From Candidatus Pyrohabitans jungbluthii (GTDB lineage: Archaea > Hydrothermarchaeota > Hydrothermarchaeia > Hydrothermarchaeales > BMS3B), in contig MTMD02000015.1 of assembly GCA_002010065.2 (NCBI GenBank), positions 62,001-126,000 of the forward strand: DNA of 64,000 nucleotides, read 5' to 3'. Under the pieces are notes generated by a model, which was not told where the DNA came from, did not search any database, and was given only the letters and a program-made list of their open reading frames with translations. Below are positions 59,486 to 64,000 of the stretch, one piece after another (the first letter of the stretch is position 1; every line of letters begins with the position of its first letter). A program made the translations under genes and the position numbers.

Positions 59486-60514
59486 ATGCACGAGGTGTGC
59501 GTTCTCGGCGCTGGGCCAGCTGGCGCAAGCGCCGCGGCTGAGCTTGAGAGGCTGGGCATAGATTATGTGCTTATAGATAAGGCGCAGTTCCCTAGGAGCA
59601 AGCCCTGCGGAGGCGTTTTGCCATGGCGGGTGGTGGAGGAGCTTCGTTTGCCTCAGGAAGTTATGGAGCGCCCCCTCAAGGGCTATCGCATATTCTCACC
59701 CTCGCTGGAAAAGGTAGAGAGCAGGTTTCCCTCGCAGGGCGCGGCGGTGCGCCGCTCGACCTTTGACGCCTTCCTGCTCCGCTCGCTTAAGCAGGAGCCA
59801 AGGCAAGCGAAGGTCACCTCAGTAAAGGAGGGCGACGATTGCGTTGAGCTAATCGCCGGCAAACGGAGGGTTAGGGCGAGGTACCTCATCGCCGCCGACG
59901 GGGCGAACAGTGTGGCGAGGCGCAGCCTAGGTATAGCATATGGGAAACTTGCCCTTGCGTGCCAGTATCACGTTGCCCTTCCAGGTGAAGTAATAGCGGA
60001 GCGCATAGGTGAGTGGTTTGAGGTGTACTACTTCTTCTCTTACGGCTACGGGTGGCTAACCCCGCTTCGCAGCGCTGTTAAGGTCGGGATCGGCGGCCTT
60101 GGAAGCGCCTTCTCCCGCCGTGCGCTCGACGCCTTCATTAAAACCTCACCCATAGCAGAGAAGCTGGCTGGAGGAAAGATTGTCCGCTACGAGGCGCACC
60201 GCATACCAATGCAGGGGCCTTCGCCAACGCTTGCGACAAAGCGCGTGCTCTTCGCGGGCGATGCAGGGGGCTTTGTATTTCCGGGCACAGGAGAGGGGAT
60301 ATACTATGCGATAAGGAGCGGCAAAGCAGCAGCGCAAGCTGTTGCAAAGGCGATGCAGGGCGAGCCCCTTACCGAGGCATACAAGAGGGAGACGCACAAA
60401 GCGGGGTTGCTCTCCCTGCGGGAAGTGAACTTTCTCGAAGACACCTTAGCGTCGCCACATGAAGCGGAGCGCTACGTGCGAAGGCTGAAGAAGCTTGCCA
60501 GAGGTTTCCAATAA
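59486..60514 (+). CDS. Geranylgeranyl reductase-family FAD protein
   Basis: A 342-residue flavoprotein. 'VLGAGPAGASAAAELERLG' (FAD dinucleotide motif), 'PRSKPCGGVLP', 'LIAADGANSVARRSLG' and 'VLFAGDAGGFVFPGTGEGIYYAIRSG' (fragments) define the family that saturates archaeal isoprenoid lipid chains or quinone tails. The cluster with ABC ATPases is not a known pairing. Specific substrate is uncertain because paralogues are common. Confidence 0.88.
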   Translation: MHEVCVLGAGPAGASAAAELERLGIDYVLIDKAQFPRSKPCGGVLPWRVVEELRLPQEVMERPLKGYRIFSPSLEKVESRFPSQGAAVRRSTFDAFLLRSLKQEPRQAKVTSVKEGDDCVELIAGKRRVRARYLIAADGANSVARRSLGIAYGKLALACQYHVALPGEVIAERIGEWFEVYYFFSYGYGWLTPLRSAVKVGIGGLGSAFSRRALDAFIKTSPIAEKLAGGKIVRYEAHRIPMQGPSPTLATKRVLFAGDAGGFVFPGTGEGIYYAIRSGKAAAQAVAKAMQGEPLTEAYKRETHKAGLLSLREVNFLEDTLASPHEAERYVRRLKKLARGFQ

Positions 60515-60564
60515 GTCTTGCAGTAGTCCTCTTTGTGAATGCGCAGAGAACACAGGTGATATTT

Positions 60565-61779
60565 TTGAAATTTGAAGAATTGAAACTTAAAGAAGAAGTT
60601 GCCAAGGCGATATCTGATTTTGGTTTTTCTGAAACCACTTCGATTCAAGCTAGGGTGATTCCTCCAGCGCTTGAGGGTAGAGATGTAATAGGCGAGGCTC
60701 CCACCGGTTCTGGTAAAACCCTCGCCTTCGCCATACCAATCGCTGAGAAGATTAAGCGTGATGCTGGCGTTCAGGCGCTGGTTGTAACCCCAACGAGGGA
60801 GCTTGCACTTCAGGTTAGCGAGGTCATAGCTAAGACAACGCGCTACCTGCGCATCCGCGTTGCTACAGTGTATGGCGGCGTAGCTATAGAGCCGCAGATT
60901 CGTGAGCTTCGCAGCGCAGGCGTTGTGGTGGGCACACCTGGAAGGCTGCTCGACCACCTGCGCAGAGGCACGCTTAAGCTGGGGAAGGTGAAGATACTTG
61001 TGCTGGACGAAGCAGACCGCATGCTCGACATGGGTTTCATTGAAGACGTGCAGCGCATAATCCGCCACACACCAAGAGAGAGACAGACGCTTCTCTTCTC
61101 AGCGACTATTCCACCGGAAATAAAGCGCCTCGCCTCGCGTTTCATGCGCAGCTACCTCCACATTCGCAATGTAGAGGAGGATAAGCCGGAGATTGAGGAG
61201 TGCTTCATTGAGGTTCGCGAGGGAGAGAAGTTCCAGCTCCTGCAGGCGCTTCTCGAGGCTGAGAAGCCGGAGTCAGCGATAATATTCTGCAACACCAAGA
61301 TCGTTGCCAGCATTGTGGCTGCCAACTTGGCGAAGCATGGAATGAGCGTCGCTGCGATACACGGCGACCTCTCGCAAGCGAAGCGGGAGAGGGTGATGAA
61401 CAGCTTCCGCGCCGAGAAGCTCCGCATTCTCGTCGCCACCGATGTGGCAGCTCGCGGTATCGACATACCAGCAGTGAGCCACATCTTCAACTACGACATT
61501 CCAGACAACGGCGACGATTACACCCACAGGATAGGCAGGACTGCACGTGGAGGAGCGAAGGGCAAGGCGTTCTGCCTGCTCTCGCCGAGTCATCACGACA
61601 ATATGCGTCGCGTACACAGCGCATTTCCCCACATAGAGCGTAGGGAGTTCGACGCAGAGCTTTCCCGCTATCCAGCGCTGGACTATCGCTTGGGCAGGCT
61701 TCTTCCCAGGAAGGGGCGGCGAAGCTTCTCCAGATCTTTCCCCAGAAGGCGCGGTGGCAGGGATAAGAAGCGCAGGTAG
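60565..61779 (+). CDS. DEAD-box RNA helicase
   Basis: A helicase of 404 residues from TTG 60565, giving the typical start M-K-F-E-E-L-K-L and preceded by AGGTGAT; GTG 60535 is an alternative. Q-motif 'TTSIQARVIPPAL', 'APTGSGKT', 'PTRELALQV', 'LDEADRMLDMGF' (DEAD), 'FSATIPPE', 'AIIFCNTKIVAS', 'ATDVAARGIDIP' and 'HRIGRTARGG' are all intact. The tail is Arg-rich (RRGGRDKKRR) for RNA contact. Probably acts in RNA unwinding during cold response or ribosome assembly. Confidence 0.96.
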   Translation: MKFEELKLKEEVAKAISDFGFSETTSIQARVIPPALEGRDVIGEAPTGSGKTLAFAIPIAEKIKRDAGVQALVVTPTRELALQVSEVIAKTTRYLRIRVATVYGGVAIEPQIRELRSAGVVVGTPGRLLDHLRRGTLKLGKVKILVLDEADRMLDMGFIEDVQRIIRHTPRERQTLLFSATIPPEIKRLASRFMRSYLHIRNVEEDKPEIEECFIEVREGEKFQLLQALLEAEKPESAIIFCNTKIVASIVAANLAKHGMSVAAIHGDLSQAKRERVMNSFRAEKLRILVATDVAARGIDIPAVSHIFNYDIPDNGDDYTHRIGRTARGGAKGKAFCLLSPSHHDNMRRVHSAFPHIERREFDAELSRYPALDYRLGRLLPRKGRRSFSRSFPRRRGGRDKKRR

Positions 61780-62091
61780 CTACTCCTGACTTACTATCTC
61801 AACAATTGCGCTCACTGGTAAGCGTACCTCTTTACCCTTTTCCTCGCCCTTTTCAACTCTGAAAACCGCCACTCTGGGCGATGTCCCGTGAAACTCAATT
61901 TTCCTTGTAATGTAGTCCTTTTCTTCTCCGCCCTGCCTCACCCTAACCCTGAAGGCAACATCGCGGTAGCCAGCGATGTATGCGATGTCATCAAAGCCGA
62001 AGCTTTCGCCAGCGATGGAGCCGTTCTCGCACAGGAGCATTATCGTCGCGATGTGCTTTCCCTGCTTGAGGCAGACATCGAGAATGCCCAT
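61780..62091 (-). CDS. Hypothetical protein, 103 residues
   Basis: Starts at ATG 62091 (MGILDVCLKQGKHIATIMLL); codons further upstream in frame cross the divergent promoter region and are unlikely. The protein is mostly beta ('VAFRVRVRQGGEEKDYITRKIEFHG', 'VAVFRVEKGEE'; fragments). No family recognised. A TTATTATTG element ~25-30 bases upstream suggests a leaderless transcript. Its 3' end abuts the DEAD-box gene stop. Confidence 0.65.
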   Translation of the reverse strand: MGILDVCLKQGKHIATIMLLCENGSIAGESFGFDDIAYIAGYRDVAFRVRVRQGGEEKDYITRKIEFHGTSPRVAVFRVEKGEEKGKEVRLPVSAIVEIVSQE

Positions 62092-62149
62092 GGTTAAAAC
62101 CTCTGGGTTTAACAATAATAAAGCAGCTTTTCCACAACACTTGCCCACG

Positions 62150-62180
62150 GAAAAGTTTATATTATATGATAAATCATGAT
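62150..62180. promoter_or_regulatory. Promoter region of the permuted FrhB gene
   Basis: The plus-strand TTTATATTAT (62157-62166) lies ~43-52 bases before the ATG at 62209, and GCAGGTGGT is its ribosome site. ATCATGAT (62173-62180) is an 8-base palindrome in the initiation region, a possible operator. The region separates the permuted FrhB gene from the divergent 103-residue gene and shows no remains of an FrhB N-terminal half. Confidence 0.5.
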
Positions 62181-62208
62181 AATTTACCTCTTGTGAGCAG
62201 GTGGTATC

Positions 62209-63672
62209 ATGTTGCTCAAGGATTTTCTCAGACCGAGTCTTGAGGCTCTCATCGAGGAGAGCAATGTGATTAAGGAGGACAAGCCTCTTAAGAGCTTGGC
62301 CTATGTGGGGATGCCCTGCCAGATTCAGGCTGTGAGGAAGGCGCAATTTTTTGAGGTTAAGTCAAAGCAGGAGTGGCCCCGCAGGATTAAGGTTACCCTC
62401 GGGCTCTTCTGTGCGGAGAGCTTCCCCTACCGCGAGCTGGTGAAGCTCGTGGAGAGCAAAGGCATTAGCATGGATAAGATAAAGAAGTGGGACATAAAGG
62501 GCAAGCTTCTGGGGTACCACGATGAGGGTGTGCTCAAGATACCCCTTAAGGAGGCGAAGAAGTTCGCCCGTGAAAACTGCCACTACTGCCTTGACTACAC
62601 CGCTGAGCTCGCGGACATAAGCGTCGGCGCTGTGGGCTCTCCCAAGGGCTGGAATACGGTAATAGCGAGGACGCCGCGCGGCTTGGCGATAGTCGAAGGT
62701 GCCATACACGAGGGCTACCTCGAGACCAGAGAAGTGGACGAGGGCGATAAAGGTTTAGGGCTGCTGAGGAAGCTCTCAAAGCGCAAGTTTAAGGGCGCGT
62801 GGAAGAACAAGGCGAAGAAAGAGGAGAAGGGCGCCAAGGTAATGCACCTGGATACAACGCATGAGCGCGACCTGGAGAAGCTGCTCTCTCTCACCACTGT
62901 AGAGCATCGCATAGACGAGCTCATACGCGATGTTGTTGAACCTGGGCTGTGCGTCACCTGCGGCGCATGCGAGGCGAGCTGTGCAGAGAAGATTATTAAG
63001 ATAGACGAAGATGGCACGCCCCAGAAGCTGAAAGATTGCGAGTCCACAGACTGCGGGCGATGCTATTCGCTCTGCCCGCGCACAACACTGCCAATAGATT
63101 TAATTGAGGAGCACCTCTTCGGGAGCAGGCGCTACCAGTTTGAGAAGCGCATTCTGGGGCAGTACATCGCCATATTCTCCTGCCGCGCTGCCAGCGAAGG
63201 CATAAGGAAGCGTGGACAGGACGGAGGCGTGGCCACGGCGCTTCTGAAATACATGCTCGACCATGGTATCGTCGACGCTGCCGTGAGCGTTACCCAGGGT
63301 GATAAGCCCTGGTATCCGGTGAACTACGTCTCCACCAGCAGGGAAGACCTTATGAGAAGCGCCGGTACAATATACAGCACAGCCCCCACGATAATCGCCG
63401 CGAAGCGTGCACTCAAGCAGCACGAAGAGTTCTCCAAGTACTACAGTTTCCTTGTATCGAAAGGCTTTTTACCAGAGCTGGCGATCGCTCAGGAAGAGGC
63501 GAGCAAGGCCAAGAAGGGCGAGGTTGTAGTGCAGGTTGACGAGGAAGAGCTTAAGCGCAGGCGTGCAAAGATAGAGGCGGCGCTTGAGCGCATCTCTAAG
63601 CCAGCAGTGAAGATGATGATAGAGCAGGGCAAGCATGAGAAAGCTATAGAGATGCTTGTGAAGGAGAGATGA
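62209..63672 (+). CDS. Circularly permuted FrhB/FdhB-type F420 oxidoreductase subunit with internal ferredoxin
   Basis: A 487-residue protein. In normal FrhB-type proteins the order is ferredoxin, N-half ('QDGG...'), C-half ('PCQ...'). Here residues ~28-205 hold the C-half ('AYVGMPCQIQAVRK', 'GLFCAESFPYREL', 'CHYCLDYTAELADISVGAVGSPKGW' fragments, 'GLGLLRKLSKRK'). Residues ~246-290 hold a 2x4Fe-4S ferredoxin ('CVTCGACEASC', 'CGRCYSLCP'), and ~318-403 the N-half ('GQDGGVATALLKYML', 'LMRSAGTIYSTAPTIIAAKRAL' fragments). A unique charged tail ends the protein. It likely passes electrons between F420 (via flavin) and Fe-S carriers. It overlaps mtd by 4 bases. Confidence 0.85.
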   Translation: MLLKDFLRPSLEALIEESNVIKEDKPLKSLAYVGMPCQIQAVRKAQFFEVKSKQEWPRRIKVTLGLFCAESFPYRELVKLVESKGISMDKIKKWDIKGKLLGYHDEGVLKIPLKEAKKFARENCHYCLDYTAELADISVGAVGSPKGWNTVIARTPRGLAIVEGAIHEGYLETREVDEGDKGLGLLRKLSKRKFKGAWKNKAKKEEKGAKVMHLDTTHERDLEKLLSLTTVEHRIDELIRDVVEPGLCVTCGACEASCAEKIIKIDEDGTPQKLKDCESTDCGRCYSLCPRTTLPIDLIEEHLFGSRRYQFEKRILGQYIAIFSCRAASEGIRKRGQDGGVATALLKYMLDHGIVDAAVSVTQGDKPWYPVNYVSTSREDLMRSAGTIYSTAPTIIAAKRALKQHEEFSKYYSFLVSKGFLPELAIAQEEASKAKKGEVVVQVDEEELKRRRAKIEAALERISKPAVKMMIEQGKHEKAIEMLVKER

Positions 63673-64000
63673 GCATGACGAACATAGGAGTGCTTAAAAC
63701 TGGTAATATTGCCACTTCTCTCGTTTTAGAGCTTTTACTTGACGAGCGGGCAGACCGCGAGGATATTAGCGTTGAGGTGTTTTCCACAGGTGCAAAGATG
63801 CAGGCAGATGATGCGGAGAAGCTTCTCTCCCGCGTTGATCTCGACGCCTACGATTTAATACTGTACACCACCCCCAATCCCAGCGCGCCAGGACCAAAGA
63901 AGGTGATAGAGGCACTCAAAGGCAAGCGCGCCATTGTAATTGGCGACGCTCCCGGGGTTAAGATGAAGGAGAAGCTGGAGGAGTATGGCTTAGGGTATAT
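63669..64000 (+). CDS. mtd: F420-dependent methylene-H4MPT dehydrogenase (3' end beyond window)
   Basis: ATG 63669 overlaps the preceding stop; ATG 63675 is an alternative. The visible 110 residues read 'IGVLKTGNIATSLVLELLLDERADREDI', 'FSTGAKMQADDAEKL' and 'TTPNPSAPGPKKVIEAL' (fragments), the N-terminal region of Mtd. The enzyme oxidises methylene-tetrahydromethanopterin with F420. Its coupling to an F420-reactive FrhB-type protein suggests joint use of F420H2. The remaining ~165 residues lie outside the window. Confidence 0.93.
   Translation, partial: MSMTNIGVLKTGNIATSLVLELLLDERADREDISVEVFSTGAKMQADDAEKLLSRVDLDAYDLILYTTPNPSAPGPKKVIEALKGKRAIVIGDAPGVKMKEKLEEYGLGY

Noticed and set aside
62092-62346. 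Longer start for the 103-residue hypothetical protein at 62346
   Set aside because: The extension would overlap the promoter and first codons of the permuted FrhB gene and has no coding character.
1-64000. Insertion sequences or transposases
   Set aside because: No transposase motif or terminal inverted repeats with target duplications were seen anywhere in the window.

Overview
The window is a chromosomal segment of an anaerobic euryarchaeon. Archaeal markers include L21e, RNA polymerase subunit F, eIF1A, eIF5A, an archaeal AlaS, Hef helicase-nuclease, Pno1-type KH protein, RIO1 kinase and TATA-type promoters, many apparently leaderless. Genes of tetrahydromethanopterin, methanofuran and F420 chemistry (MptD, MfnB, Mtd, two FmdE-domain proteins, an FrhB-type protein), a monofunctional Ni-CO dehydrogenase, cobalamin genes (cbiC, cbiL, cbiF) and siroheme proteins of the sulfite-reductase family place it among methanogen/ANME/alkanotroph-type lineages. 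No mcr or cas gene is present, so the exact lineage is not settled. GTG and TTG starts are frequent.

Layout. 0-2.7 kb: a translation/ribosome-biogenesis operon on the minus strand (eIF1A, RIO1, KH) with a spore-photolyase-like radical SAM gene. 2.8-9.7 kb: a tight plus-strand cluster that looks like a RiPP (ribosomally made, modified peptide) pathway. It has an unannotated 39-aa peptide, a radical SAM/SPASM enzyme with a PqqD-like N-terminus, a second SPASM enzyme, two paralogous radical SAM enzymes of another family, a methyltransferase, an M14-type deacylase and a TPR protein. 9.9-12.6 kb: a DUF515/CpaB-like membrane protein, a secreted protein, MptD and a 40-aa protein. 12.6-19.3 kb: Hef, then the conserved L21e-RpoF-DUF655-KsgA-HemK-Dcd-Pth2-CbiC series. 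19.4-31.9 kb: a PAS/GAF histidine kinase, IlvE, two tandem small siroheme proteins, FmdE, AlaS, an HgdB/HgdC-type ATP-driven reductase pair and archaemetzincin. 31.9-33.2 kb: an orphan CRISPR array, a possible pseudoknot, tRNA-Pro and an AT-rich membrane gene. 33.3-43.3 kb: CPBP protease, CbiL/CbiF, a second HgdB-type protein, CooS, a ferritin-like protein, subtilisin, RpiA, a PHP protein, a sugar isomerase-like protein and tRNA-Leu. 43.4-53.3 kb: a TauE/SafE-Usp-Usp fusion, eIF5A/agmatinase, a YeiH exporter with a histidine kinase, lipoproteins (one a predicted di-heme CX4CH cytochrome) and a CWB2 cell-surface protein, plus two gene remnants. 53.3-57.8 kb: a six-gene minus-strand operon joining MfnB to a stand-alone PqqD-like protein, a B12-type radical SAM enzyme, an FmdE protein and a methyltransferase. 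57.8-64 kb: a zinc-ribbon protein, LivG/LivF ATPases without permeases, a geranylgeranyl reductase, a DEAD-box helicase, a circularly permuted FrhB-type protein and the start of mtd.

The most notable items are the RiPP-like cluster with its short peptide gene, the permuted FrhB/ferredoxin protein next to mtd, the MfnB/PqqD/B12-radical-SAM/FmdE operon, and the di-heme lipoprotein. All family assignments come from reading motifs in the sequence; no database search was run.
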